Made by a program: the position numbers and the translations under genes | Assembly: GCA_005765155.1 (NCBI GenBank) | Contig: VCCP01000001.1 | Location: forward strand, 6,138,001-6,202,000 | Direction: 5' to 3' | Length of the DNA stretch: 64,000 nt | Origin: Zelopaecilomyces penicillatus | Lineage: Eukaryota > Ascomycota > Sordariomycetes > Hypocreales > Pseudodiploosporaceae | Part shown: positions 24,922-37,829 of the stretch, one piece after another | How positions within the stretch are numbered: position 1 is the first letter of the stretch | How the letters are laid out: every line of letters begins with the position of its first letter | Notes under the pieces: generated by a model | The model's input: the letters and a program-made list of their open reading frames with translations, nothing else | Told to the model about the DNA's origin: nothing | Databases searched by the model: none

Positions 24922-27532
24922 GGTGATGAGCGCAAGTGGTGGTCAAGTCGAAGCAGATATTCGGGGCGATGCTGCGAGCAAACTGACAGCGTGAGGGAAG
25001 ACAGCGCGGGGCTCAGGGCGGGATGCGGAGCGTCATTTGGAGGCGGGTTCAGCCAGGGCAGCGCGCAAAAGGAATGCTTGGAATAGCGATACGCAGCAAT
25101 TGTATGCGGTGATTGACGACTGCGGTGGACAGGCGAGCGAAACAGAGGCGAGATGCGAGATGCGAAGGGTTCAAGAAAAGGCTTTGTCTACGAGCAGTGA
25201 CGGGAGCTAAAAGGGTGATGGGAGAGCGAGGCGCATGGCTTGCCCGCTGCAGTTCACGCGCCGCGGCCGCCTGCTGCTACCCATATGTGGCAATTATACT
25301 GGAGAGAAGTCTTCGTAGTGGCCGCCACAGTTGGTCATGGCAGTAAAGTGCCTTGGTACAGTGTGCCAGGTGCCAGTTTTACCTAGGGTACTTTTAGGTA
25401 CCTGGGGGATTAGCACATTCTGCCCCGGCTCGCAGCAGGTGTCAATGTCTGGTGCCTGGAAGCCGTTGTCCAGGCTTGACTTGACAGGGTCATGTCTGTA
25501 CGAACAAGTACTAGCCTGATGCAACCAGAAAGCTTAGCACCTGCAAGGTAATGTCATTCTGCCAAGGCAATGTACACTGGTGTACTTTGTACGCCCGCAC
25601 CAGACCGTGATGGCACCATGGTGGTTAGCATGACAGACCGGTGATGATGGGCGACTCTAGGTATGTACGAATGCGTAGTCCTAATGATTAATAATGCAGG
25701 CAGATAAGAGCGAGGACTGCTTGCAAGGCTGGTCCAATGTATCTATCTACCTAATTACTCTGCTAGGCTCTAAATTAGTCTTCTCCGTCTCTCCAAGCAG
25801 CCCCAAAGTCGAACAATAGGTGGAGATCCGTGAATTGTAATTACCCACATTTGTACGGTACGGTTCGTATTTGTCTACCTTGGCAAGCTTTGGTGCCATT
25901 ATAGGCAAGAACGGTCACAAAGGACTGGGCTTGAGGATTTAACGCCACAGATCCCAACAGGTACATACTACCTAATTGCCTAAGGTAAGGTAGGTACTAA
26001 GTAATAATTACAGTGTTTACCATGGCAGCACCAGTGTTACTTTAGATGCTGAGATATTTTTATGCTTCTGTAATAGGTGGTATTGTGATAGTAGGTACTG
26101 AGGTACCCACCCCATGATACAGGTACGTATTGCTCACTTTCCCCCACTTTCCCCACATGATACAGGCATGCTAACCTCCTACCTTGGCTATTGTTAGGCG
26201 TGCGCGCTGTTTGTGTACCCTACTTGCATGATGCCCTGATTCTGGCGAGGCGCAGCCATGATTTTGTCGCCATTGCTCTGCCTCAGCAAGCAATACAACT
26301 ATCTAGGAGCAGTGCCTCAGTAGACTCTGAAACTCACACAGAAGACACCGTCATGAGTGTTGGGCTTGTATTGAGGCCTACAAGGTCAATAAATATGCAG
26401 CTGGAAAGGTAACCAAAGGGTTGCTCTTGCGAGAACAGGCTCTACGTAATAAGTAAAATGCTATCCAGCATGTGAAAATAGTAATTAGGTGCACGCCAAT
26501 TACTCCGTGTCTTTATTGTGGTTGACACACACACACAGTAACTAGCCACTCATCAACACAATCTGCTTCAATTGTCATCCCCTTGCGGTCTTGCGAACAT
26601 ATCAGCCGCTCCTGCGGCCTCAAGTGTTTGTAACTTCAACAGTGGCCTACCCTATGTCAAACGGCCACTCTTGTTGAAATGTAACGCTGTTGTTGCTTAC
26701 TCAAGGAAACACATGGACTGCCGCCTATCTACCTGGGGATTCAAACACCTTCTCGTCATGTCTGGCCTCGTATCTTATACCAACAATGGACAATGCACGA
26801 CTGCAACCAGGTTGTCCCTGGCTCTCTCGTGCGTAGCTGCCAGCCCCTCGTCTCAGTGTTTCAACATCCATCCAAAACATCTCTGTGGATAGTCGGTCAG
26901 TGTTGCGTACACTTCAACAGCAGATAACAGTATCCGATGCCAGGAGTTCATCTAGTGCTGCTGGGCTAGGAAATAATATGTAATTTATTCGTCAAGCAAT
27001 TCGCTTTAGTACCTGAGATGTGAAGTTCTCCGTCTAATGCTTAGGTATTTAGATACAGACCCTGTGATGATATCTCCGCCCCCGTAGTTACCAGTGCTTC
27101 AGGACCTGTCACAGGGGAGGTGGCCCTAAGCCAGGGGCTTTGGCGCCAAAAGGAGGGGGGCTTAGGGGACTCACCAGCTGAGTCCGCTCCCTTGAAATAG
27201 CTGGCACCCACACCATCTTTTGATGACGTTGTGTTCGTTCCTATGCCTGGTCTCCCGTGTCCGTGACGCCCAACGCCACCAGTATCACTTCCGCCAAGTC
27301 AACGTCACGCCGCTGCAAAGAGCGGTTCCTGGATCACCACCTCCTGAAGGGCACCAGGCTTCTGCTTTATTCCCTTGCCTTCCTTTTCGATCTGCTTCAC
27401 AATCGTTCGGCTCGACGTCGCCCTCCGCCATTTGACCTCCGACTGTTTACTACCTCGTCCACCTCCATTCGGTAATGAGGCGGAGCATGCGCCGCATGCT
27501 TGGGCATCACTACGCCTGCTGAAGACTTCGCA
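24922..27532. other. Divergent intergenic region, 2.6 kb
   Basis: Separates the divergent ArfGAP and Ync13-like genes, so it must hold both promoters. The middle (about 25340-26200) is rich in GGTAC/TACCT words, and an 11-bp direct repeat (CATGATACAGG) occurs at about 26114 and 26157. A CA microsatellite sits near 26527. No supportable gene. Confidence 0.5.
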
Positions 27533-30500
27533 ATGTCATCAGCCTCCCGTCCATCGTGGCAGCCTAGCCGTAGGCTCAGAAATAGCAGCAGGGACACGGG
27601 CAGGTCACGAGCACACTCAAAGGCACAGCAAATCGTCATCGAACATGACGACGCCCGTAGTTTCGCTCTGCGTACCGCATATCTCCATTATCTTCTACAG
27701 CCTAAGGCGAAAAGAAAGCAATATGTTGCTGCCCCGAAGCAGCAACCTGTGAGGTCTCACACTAGTGTCGGACAACTGGTTCAGGAATATGTTTCCGGCA
27801 GCACTTTGAGCCTCAAGCTTCCTCATAACTTTGCTACCCCTCTCCTTGACCGCGTAGGAGGTATTCTGAGGGGCAGTGAATCTCTTCCCGGGTTCAAAGA
27901 TGCAGCCGTGAAGCGTAGCTTTGCCGAGGCCTATACGGCATTCTCCGAGAAGAACTTCCGAAAGACCATTGATAAGGAAAGAAAGTTTGAACCTTTGGTT
28001 CTCATCTTCTACTCAGCAGCGACCAAGGCTGCCCAAAAGGGACGGGCGCCTGACGATGATTCATGGAAGTTACTGCCTGATCGTCATCTCGCCATGTTTG
28101 TCCGGCTGGCGGCTGGCATACTGCGGGACCAGGGACAAGATCGAGAACGACCAGAGCTCATGTCTAGGCTTAGCTCGTTGGAGAGCAAGCTCCTCCGAAA
28201 CGATCAAAACTTGGTTGATACTGGCTCTGAGGGTGCTGGTGCTACCGTCGAGGTGATCGTGCCTTTGAGCTATGATGTCAAGGATATGCCCATGGTCCAA
28301 GTGGTCGCAGGTATTTTTGGCCTCAGTCTTTCAGATGTTCAAGCAGAACTCAATGAGAAGAGACAAATTTGGACTGAGGAGGCAGCACTCAGGGATCTCA
28401 AATCCTACCAGCACCGGCTTAATATGAACATGACCGGTGCCTTGAGGAGTCAAGATTTTGATTTGGAAGATGCCTTTAGTGAATGGAAGAAGTCCGAGAT
28501 TCCTCATTTGTCTCAAATGATGTTGGATATTTTAACTGCGAAGCCCGATTTGGCCAAATCCAAGTCAGGTCCCATGGACAAGCCGCTGCCAAGTAGACCA
28601 CAATCCACGTATGCGGATGACCAAGCGTACTCAGATCTTGCCCGCGCCATTTCTGGTCCTGACGACGGGGCATTTGCATTTGATCCATCTATCAGCTTAG
28701 GCTCTTTGTCCTTGGGCGAACCCAGCAGCATAAGGGCTGTTGTGGATGAAGTGGTTTATACTTTTATTCCACCCGATCCTAGGGCATTCTATAAATACAT
28801 TCTGCAGCATGCTGTAACTTTTGACCAACTACATGCGGACCCAAACATGGATTATCAGCCATTATCGAAGCAGTCGATGGAGCTGATGACGGAGCTTTGT
28901 GTACGGTGGAGGATTCCGCAATCTTCACGGCTAATTGCTCTTCTCGAGGTGGCTGCCCGCAAGTTCATTGACCAAGAAATAGTCCCCGAGGAACTTGACA
29001 TCATTTTCGACTTCATCAAAAATAGGTTGCCAGACTCCAAAAAAGCCCCCCACATCCACCAATATTCCGCTCCTCTTCCCGAAATTGATACGAGCAGATG
29101 GACGCTTCACGACTTTGCCGTGTACCAGCATACTTTCCACAGCCTGCATGAAGCACTTTTGCGTGAGCTCTACGACCTCTTGGAACAGTGCTATGATACA
29201 AAGCCTCCAAAAATCGCTGCTGTTATGTTTATACTTGAAAACCATATCTACAGCGAGCCGACATTTTCTCCCAGGCAAGATGCCACCGCCGAGTTCTCAG
29301 GTCATCTAGCTCAGCGTTTAGCACAAAAGTCGGCAGGTATTTATCGTGAATACATGCAAAAGGCCATACCAGAGCACAGAGAAGATTGGGATTTCGGTCA
29401 TATTGTCAAGTTAGGCAAGTCTGTAATCAAACTCTGTGATCGAATTCGAAAGCGGTACAAAAGCAATCCCACCATTATGGAAGTCGATCCATTGTCGATT
29501 CTGGTTTCAGAGATGTTTCCTAGCTTCGAACAAGATGCAAATGCCATTATCCAGACAATCATGCAGGAAGCTCACCGACGCGGAACGGAGATAGACATAG
29601 AAGATGGGTTTGAGCTGTACAAGGAACTAGTTGAGATCCGTCGCATTCATCAAGAGTCACTTCCCGGCAAGCCATTTGCCTTTAGTATTGAAGATTTACT
29701 TGTTGATTTCGTCTGGCGCTGGATTCAGTCTGCCGAGACTAGAATGACAGATTTTGTTGATCAAGCCATCAAGCAGGATCAGTTTCAAGTTCGCACAGAA
29801 GGCCCTGAGGAGATTCCCCGGGATTCCGAACGACATAGCGTGTCCATTATCGACATCTTCATGCTGTTTAATCAGACAGTGGATCAAGTATTCAAGCTGG
29901 AGTGGGCAAACCCTGAGCATCATGCGCGCTTCATGACTTCCTTAGCGAGAAGCTTTGGAACCGGAATTGGCCGCTATTGCGAAGTTGTTGATCAGCAGTT
30001 TGCAAGGGAGATGGATCGACCTTCAGCGGAAGAAATCGCCGCGCAGACTCAGTCCACCCAGGAGAAGTGGATGCAGTATGCAAAAGACGCCTGGAACAAC
30101 AAGGAAAAGGCAGAGCCGTTTCAATTCTACGGCGAGGTATGTAGCCATTCTGACGATTTAGATATTGACCATGGCTAACTGACTCAATACATAGTCGTTT
30201 GTTAAACTAAACAACATTGAGTACGCAATGCAGGAACTCGACAAGCTAGAAAAGACTATGAATGTGGATGCATGTGCATTGCTTCTGGAGGAGAAGGACG
30301 GTCCAAAGAAGAAGACGAGGAAACCAAATAACTACACTTTCACCATTAAGGTGGTGGAAGCCGAAGATCTGAAAGCTTGCGATCCTAGTGGCTACAGTGA
30401 CCCGTATGTCGTTTTTGGCGACGAGTATCAAAAACGTCTCCACAAGACCCGAATCATCTACAAAAACCTCAATCCACGCTGGGATGAGTCATTTGATATC

Positions 30501-31789
30501 ACTGTTTCGGGGCCCGTCAACGTCATTGCAACGATATGGGATTATGATACTTTTGGAGACCATGACTACGTTGGCCGCACGTCGCTTAAGTTGGACCCAA
30601 ACCATTTCGCAGACTATCTCCCACGAGAGTTCTGGCTCGACCTAGATTCTCAGGGCCGCTTGCTGATCAGGGTCAGCATGGAAGGCGAGCGAGACGATAT
30701 TCAGTTTCATTTTGGTAAAGCTTTTCGTCACCTGAAACGAACCGAAAGAGACATGGTTCGGAAGATCACAGACAAGGTCAGTTCTCTCAAAAGGGAGTGA
30801 ATGTATGCTAGGCACTTACTAACGGTATGCAGCTCACCGCGCAGATCAACAACACCTTGTCCGTCGAGTCTCTGAGGAGTCTTCTTGGCATAGGTGGTGT
30901 GGGGGCTTCCATTACTAGCCTGTGGAAAAAACGAACATCTACGATGCCCACGACGAACACATTTGAGATTGAGGCCGCTCTAGCTAACCTGTTTACTTAT
31001 TTTGACGAAAATTTTGCCATTATGAAGCAAACTCTGACAGATGCTACCATGATAGCTGTAATGACGCGTCTCTGGAAGGAAGTTTTGATGACGATAGAGA
31101 ACTTGTTAGTCCCGCCCGTCTCAGAGAAGCCTTCATTGCAGCGACCCCTTTTGCGCAAAGAGCTGGATGTCGTCTACCATTGGCTAGACATGCTCTTTGT
31201 CTTCTTCAACGCCAGGGACGAGGATTCAGGGGAACAACTTGGTGTCCCAGCAGAGGTCCTCAAGTCGCCTAAATGGCATGAATTAGCATCTCTTAACTTC
31301 TTCTACTTTGAGGACACTGATAGTTTGGTCCGTGAATCGGAGCGTATGGCGGCAGCGTCAGCGCAGCGAGCTCAACAATCATTAGTTCAGCAGCAGCAGG
31401 GGGGCCAGCAGCAGCAACACAGCCGATTATCAGCTCCAGCAACTCTTGGGGCTAGTCTCGGTGGCGCTGGTGCATTTGCCAGCATGGGAACGATAAGGCG
31501 CGGTAAAAGCATCATGATGAGTCGCAACCTAGGAACGATGCGCAAAGCCAAGGAAGCGAAACGACGAGAGCTACAAGCGGATGCAAGCGATGATATGATC
31601 TTGCGCATCCTTCGTATGCGGCCTGAAGCTACCAATTATCTCAAAAAGAGACACCGACAGAAGGAGCGACAAGCAGCGACCGCAGCAGCAGCATTGATTG
31701 TCCGAAACAGCGTTCATCAGGGTTGGAATGCTGGTGGTGGCAGCATAGGAGCAGGGCATTTTGGCCGCAATAACTTGCCTAGGCGATAA
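27533..31789 (+). CDS. ync13: C2/MUN-domain protein, Ync13 (UNC-13/Munc13-like)
   Basis: Fungal relative of UNC-13/Munc13. In fission yeast Ync13 acts in vesicle fusion and cell-wall integrity during cytokinesis. Three exons (27533-30136, 30195-30776, 30833-31789) encode 1380 aa. The N-terminus is basic and Ser/Arg-rich. A long helical MUN/MHD1 region spans about 430-860. A C2 domain lies at about 914-1040 with the expected loop aspartates (DPSGYSDPYVVFG, WDYDTFGDHDYVG). An MHD2-like helical part is at about 1060-1190. The C-terminus has a Gln-rich run and a basic region (RRGKSIMMSR). The start is the ATG at 27533, giving MSSASRPSW; the frame is open further upstream but without another ATG. 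The third exon joins in phase after a 56-nt intron with a CTAAC branch site. Confidence 0.9.
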
Positions 31790-32627
31790 GTATGAGACCG
31801 ATGAATCAGAAAGGAGAGGGTATGTTTGTTGAAAGTTCGGACGGTGCTCGCTTTGAATTACAACTTTGATATAATTTTGCTTTGGTGTTCTACGCTTTCT
31901 AGTGGGCTGGAATAACATCATATGATACCCTCAGGAGTGTACATAGGCGCATTCGGTGATTAGCATGTTGTGGAGGTATGAGCTGGCCCGGTTTATGTTA
32001 TTAGAGGGGCTCAGACAGCGTTTTGTGGTAGTTATTAGTGGCAAAAGCGTCTTTGTAATGTTTCCTCATAATGACCTTATATATATTTGATTTGACCTCT
32101 GCGTACAATTACTTTGATTAGTAGGCAGGTAATAGTATGTTAGCATTATCTGGCACCAAGTAAAAGTAGGCACTTGGCGGTTGATAAATCAAGACTCAGT
32201 AAAATAGAAATCTATAGATGCACTGTATTGCATTGCAAATGGCACATTCTATTGGTACGGATTGTGTCGTTAATACTGCAGGCTTTCTATGAACCAAATA
32301 GACTAAAACTTGAGGCATGAGACATATGATCCTGTGCTCAATGCAGCCAGAATGTGGTGAAACTTCTATTCATACAAAAGAATAAGTAAAGCAGTACTAA
32401 CCCCTAGCCTTGAATTCCTTCCATTTTGGACAAGAGCTTGCGGAGAGGGACGGCAACGGGCCGGAGGAACCAACGGCAGGGCGGATTTTCCTAACGCCGT
32501 CACGTCAACGACCTCGGAATATGGCGGAACATAATCACGTGAGATGAAGTCAAGAGAAGCGAACCCTCGGGGGCATCCCAGCGACGATAACGATCTCGAC
32601 AACCGCAACTCCCCAATTGCCTGAATA
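31790..32627. other. Intergenic, 0.8 kb
   Basis: 3' region of the Ync13-like gene and promoter of the MICOS subunit gene. No gene recognised. Confidence 0.5.
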
Positions 32628-33490
32628 ATGGCTGCAAGAGTGCTCCTGCAACGGGTAAGTATTCGATTGAGCGACCTCATTACCAGTTACCGTCGCTAAT
32701 TGACTCCTACAGCGCGCCTTTGCGCCGTTCGCTGCGGCCGCCCTTGGTGGTTTGGCTCTGGCACCAGGCACTGTCCTTGCCGAAGCCCCAAGCGATAAAG
32801 TACGTCATTGACATGGTCGAACGCTCATGTGTCGAAAAAGCTCAAGCTAAATGATTATCGCAGAGGAAGCCAATCTATGACGTTGTCGACGCTCCCTCAA
32901 CATATCCCGCGCCCCCATCAGCTCCCAAAGCTCTACCGAATGACCACGACGAGGACAGCTGGTTGCCGAAGGGCCCTAGCCCGACGGACAGGCTAGCAGT
33001 GCAAATTGGAAAGGCGCGCCTGTTTCTATACGATTGTGCCGTAACCGCCGAGGACAAGGTCAACCAGGCGATGGACTCAGCATTCAATCTCGAGCAGTCC
33101 TTTACAAAGACCATCGCATCCCTGGGTCCCTCACGCGAGAGCGGCGAGAAGCTCATGCCAGGGACCATCTACGTACTAGTCGCCGCCATGGCTGGCAGCA
33201 TCATTACCCGAAACCGAAATATTCTCTTCCGCGCCGCTCTTCCTCTGGCCCTCGGCATCGGTGCTGGATGGACGGTACTGCCCATCACCATGAGAAACGT
33301 CTCTGACCTGGCGTGGAAGTACGAGCAGAGATTTCCGGCTTTGGCCGAGTCGCACATCAAGGTGCGGGAAAGTATCAAGCAGGGCATCAGTTTTGCCAAG
33401 GTTCACAAGCAAGTGAGTGTACAATATGTAGACGACAAGGTTACAGATGCTCGTGAAATAATCGAGGGTTGGGTTAAGCAAGGCAAATAG
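32628..33490 (+). CDS. MIC27: MICOS complex subunit of the Mic26/Mic27 (apolipoprotein O) family
   Basis: Inner-mitochondrial-membrane protein of the MICOS complex, which forms cristae junctions and binds cardiolipin-rich membrane. Three exons (32628-32654, 32713-32799, 32864-33490) encode 246 aa. The first 30 residues (MAARVLLQRRAFAPFAAAAL) form an Arg-containing, acid-free presequence that spans the first intron. The conserved block SPTDRLAVQIGKARLFLYD is at about 77-95. Two hydrophobic segments at about 139-152 and 160-178, the second Gly-rich (LGIGAGWT), are the paired membrane spans of the family. A helical tail of about 60 residues follows. The first exon has just nine codons, and I chose its ATG because it is in phase and supplies the presequence. 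Mic26 and Mic27 cannot be separated with certainty by eye. Confidence 0.87.
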
Positions 33491-33857
33491 AAAAGTACTG
33501 GGAGGGAAAAGGTTGTTTGTACTATCGTATAGAGAATTCAAAGCATAATCTCATTTGTCAAATTTGTTTTTATCTTGCGGGAGAGATTGTCACCAAAAAA
33601 GACGCGGGGCCGTGCTTTGGACATTGGCTGATATTTAGCTTTCGACTGCCGCTCCTTCAAGCAGACAGACATGTATAATAGTTATTTATATGTGCCACTA
33701 TATATGTTTGTTCCAGTACGCCCGTTCCTCATGCTTCCTCTGTATGCTGTCCCCGAAACTCCTCAAGATGTTAGAAAGAGAAAGAAAGAAAGAGAGGAAA
33801 ACACCTTGACCCATATTACTATAGCGGTTTTAATTCGCTCAGTATCAACGTGCCCTT
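33491..33857. other. Convergent 3' region, 0.37 kb
   Basis: Shared 3' flank of the MICOS and DUS2 genes. Holds a purine-rich AGAAAGAAAG tract at about 33774-33803. No gene. Confidence 0.5.
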
Positions 33858-35155
33858 TTAGCCTGTAGACGCAACAGGTATTGGTTCAGGTTCAGTGACC
33901 GAGGCAACTTTTCGCTCAGATAGTGGTTTACGTTGCGACTGGGTCCTGGTTTTTGTCATATGGCCACCAGCAGCCATGGCGCTGGCATTCGGCTGTCTCT
34001 TTTTGGTAGCCTTTTCTCGTGGCTTGTCAAGACCGCGCTTTGCGTCTGTTTCTCGAGCCTGTTCAACAAGCTCCTGAAACTCAAGGGTCTCGCACATCTC
34101 CGTGTAACTCTTGCCTCTGGACATGGGTTGATGGAGACCAGCTTTACCAGGTACCATCTGAGCCAAGAGGTATTTGGTGTTGCCGAAACGGTTTTCAACA
34201 TCCATACAAGATTTTAAGTACTGCTTCACCACATCTTTCCAGGGCAGCAAGCCTCCCTCAGCCTCGCTTCGGAAGCAGCTGGGGTTTTTCTCTGCCGCAG
34301 TAGCAATCATGGCTCCATCTACTCCAAACTCTTGTGCTAGCTCCATCGCTTGATCCCTTGTTTCCACATCGCCATTCATCAAACAAGCCACGCCGGCCTC
34401 ATGGCAGATCTCAGCAACCATGCGCAGTTGACCTCGGATGGCACGTTCTCGCGGTCGCATGGGCGTCGTTCGGCAGTGAACCGTAAGTCCTGTGATTCCC
34501 GTGGCGCAAAGCTTCCGCACAAGTGTCTCCGTCTCGGCGGCCGTGTTTAATATGCGGATTTTGACACTGATACCAATCTCGAATTCGGGAGTGATGTTTT
34601 TCACAAGCGCCTCTAGGATAGCGCAGAGCTTGTCAGGAGTTTGCAGAAGTGCTGCACCCATTCCGCCACTGGTGCTGAATGGCTTTGGGCAACCGGCATT
34701 AACATCGATGCCGGCGACATCGCTTGCGACTAGCCTGGCTGCCTCGACAGCACGCTCTGGGTCTGCTGTTCCGATTTGGAAAATCAGCTTGCTTTTTTCC
34801 ACCTCTGGAAAGGTCGCGTAGATGACGCTCTCCTTCGCATCCGGTGGTGGCTCTTTCTGGCCGTGAGATGACACTCGCACCCATTCGACCGTCTTGGTTG
34901 CTTCGTTGAACCGCCTTGTTGTCCCAATTATCGCTCGGTCAATTGTCTCAGGACCTGAATTCAAATATGTTTAGCTGTGAAGACAGTCCCGACACAATCC
35001 CCGTCCTACTTACCCCACACAAGGTCGGCTCCATACTGGAGGGCCAGCATCCGTGAAGGAAGTTCCCCAGAGCGAACCATTGGTGCTAGAACCACCTTGC
35101 CGCGATAGTCCACGCCCCGACGGGGGATTGGGACTTTCTTGATTTCAGTCGCCAT
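33858..35155 (-). CDS. DUS2: tRNA-dihydrouridine synthase 2
   Basis: FMN-dependent enzyme (Smm1 in yeast) that reduces uridine 20 in the D-loop of cytosolic tRNAs. Two exons on the minus strand, 35155-35014 and 34954-33858, with a 59-nt intron (GTAAGT...TCAG), encode 412 aa. The TIM-barrel core carries the N-terminal APMVRSGELPSRMLALQYGA and LVWGPETIDRAI blocks, the catalytic Cys at about 136 in NAGCPKPFSTSGGMG, the HCRTTPMRPRERA block, and NGDVETRDQA. The C-terminal 60 residues are Lys/Arg-rich and disordered. There is no double-stranded-RNA-binding domain, as is usual for fungal Dus2. The start ATG lies only in exon 1; the second exon's own Met would remove the FMN-binding N-terminus. Confidence 0.93.
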
Positions 35156-37829
35156 AATTCGTTTTAGCAGGGTGGATAGCATGCCTCGACAGCGAGCCTA
35201 CATGTTATCGCCAACACGGCTGCAAACAAATGGGGGCAACAGTCCCATTTACGACTGTGGAGGACTCAAAACTGAATCTGCAAACATGAGTCTTATCGAT
35301 AAAGGCGATAAAGCGAGTGCGAAGTTTCCCCCACTCTGTCCTGGGAGGTACGTAGATAATACAGTCTCTTGGTAATATTAGTACTAGATTTCTACTCTGC
35401 ATTAAATAATACTGAATCATTTTCGAATTCGTCACTGCATTGACCAGATTCAATACCAAGAATCTTGCAAATTGAAACTATTGTATGAGGAATTTCACTC
35501 ACGTTCAGCTTTTTACAGCGCCAGCGACTGACGCAGAAGCCTATAGTTCATTCGAACATTAATAAGCTGTTTGATGGGGAGATTCCAGAAGGATGCCTAC
35601 AAATATACCGCCATGAAACTCATCGATGCCACCAAATTGTGGTATAACGTCGAAACTTCTAGCGTTTTGTTTAAAGTTGGTTCGAGTACACGCGGATACT
35701 CGAAAATTACTTGTATATGGATATCTATTATTGTTTGAACTCACCCTACTTTAAATACTCGTTGCATTTGGCTGCAGGTTGTTATTTTTTCCTTTTTTCA
35801 CCTTCATCCGTATTCACGGAGTATCTACCGAAGTGGACCCACCGCTTCGGTCCGTGTCTCAAATTTGCATCCAGTCAACGACGGCGCTTTGTGACAAAAG
35901 TTGACAACACACGTGAAGAACATGATGCAACGCCGCGGCTCCGAGCCATGAACATTCCATACTCCTGCTTGTTTTGCAGGCACTATCTCATATTTATTCA
36001 TGATATGGAGGATTTGTAAGAGAAGCTTTGCTAATAGGGTGTGAATGCAGTTGTTTGGTGCTTTGAAGCCGAGTTCGGTCATTACATATGTTTACTCATG
36101 GAGAATCAGGGACAAGATGGCCTGCATGAAAAGAAAGCAATCAGGGCAAGTGAAGTCGCTGGAAATTGCAACAAGACGATGATACGATATACCCAAATCA
36201 ACAATGCACTATTCAGAGACACAGGTGGTGGGCCTAGCTGATTTGCCAGTCTCAGATATCTTGGATGATCGACAGGAGGGCTGACAATGCGCAACACACC
36301 TAGAAAGCAGGGTGAGACGAAAATAACGGACATCAGGCACATTGTCAGTTGAAGCCTTTCATTGCGCTTCTTGGCCCATGGCCCATGTTCAAGTGCCTGC
36401 CGCGCTGTGAAATGATGAAATCTTTACGATTGAGGGCTTGGGAGCCCATTTTTGTGCATGAGGCGGCGGGGCCTCGATCCCGAGTGGCTTGAGGCGCATC
36501 GTTTCAACCCAAACAAGCTCCGTATCTACCAACTGTAGGCTGTGCTCGTATCGAAACCACAAACCTCTTCTGTATGGTGCTGGTACGTTGGCCGTCGCTT
36601 GGTGGAGTGCCTATCCTATGTGGGATAAACCGGGAATGCAAAACAATGTCCTCGTATTTGAAGCATGCACAAAAATAAAATAAATCGAAATCAATCAATT
36701 AATTCAAAGGCACCTGAAGAGTGGCAGCGCACTCACTATGCGAGTATCTTTAGAAGCAGGAGTAGACGCAGATCCATGTGTGCGGCAAAGAAAAGTATGG
36801 CGCAGCTACAGCTCGATGTGCGAAGCAAGTGCGAGAAGGGCTTGGAGAGATGAGGAGAGGCATCTCCATCACGAGCTTTCGGCGGAAAGAGCCCTGGAGC
36901 ACGGCCCAAAATAGACAGCACGGGGCCCATGCTACAGTGGCCAACCGGCGCTAAAACAGTCACTTTTAGCGTAGGTACCTTAATCAAAGCCCCTACGAAG
37001 TCGGGTGGTATACCGGTACTGTAGCTCAACACAACAGGCGATAACAACGGGGGACACCTGCCCCACGTTTGGTTCCATATCCATTGCCACAGATGCAACC
37101 AGTCTGGTCCCTGTCAGGCCTTGTACTGTATAGCCCCAGGGCTGGCAACAGCGGGGTCTCTAAGGGGTGCGCGACAGCGACCTCGGTGCTGTGAACTGTC
37201 ATGGAACCTAGCCTCCAGGGAGCTCGTACCCATGCCGGTGCAACACCTGTGACAGTAGCCGCTTGCATTATTGGCAGCGGCACCTACCCCAGCTGAGGCA
37301 CAAGTTATAGAAAAGGGTCCTCCTCCAACCGTGCCTGTATTACTCTCGATCTGCAATTACCATTATGTTTGTGTGAGCCGTGTGATCAACTTTTGTTCTG
37401 AAACCCCTTGCCTTCGCCCTGGAGCTCGCTGATTAGCCAAAACGTTGCTTCTCCTGCGCTCCCTTGTGACGACATCCTGTTGGTTCGTAGGAGGGAGCCG
37501 CACGTTTGTCCTGTCTTGCGCACATACACACATACACACACTGCTCGGCCTGGCGTCGACACCCAACGCCGTTTCACCACTGCCAGTCGGCTTGCCTCCT
37601 CCTTGTATGCTGGGTCGCCAGTTCTTCCTCTAGCTTTATCGACGTCACTGAACTGACAAGCTGGAATATAGCCGTTGCGTCGGCGCGCCCAGGACGAGTT
37701 CCTTGTTGCGGATATCGACGATAGCAGCCGCGGTGACGAGGATAGTCACGATTGACGGAGGGGCGCTCAACCTATAGCTCCAGCCCCGACTACCCCATCC
37801 CAATCGGGGTATACCTCGTCGCTGACAGT
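35156..37829. other. Divergent intergenic region, 2.7 kb
   Basis: Between the divergent DUS2 and 37830 genes. Frames of up to about 120 codons exist but have no recognisable motifs. A CA-rich stretch lies near 37525-37542. The final 150 bases before 37830 are GC-rich leader-like DNA. Confidence 0.5.
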
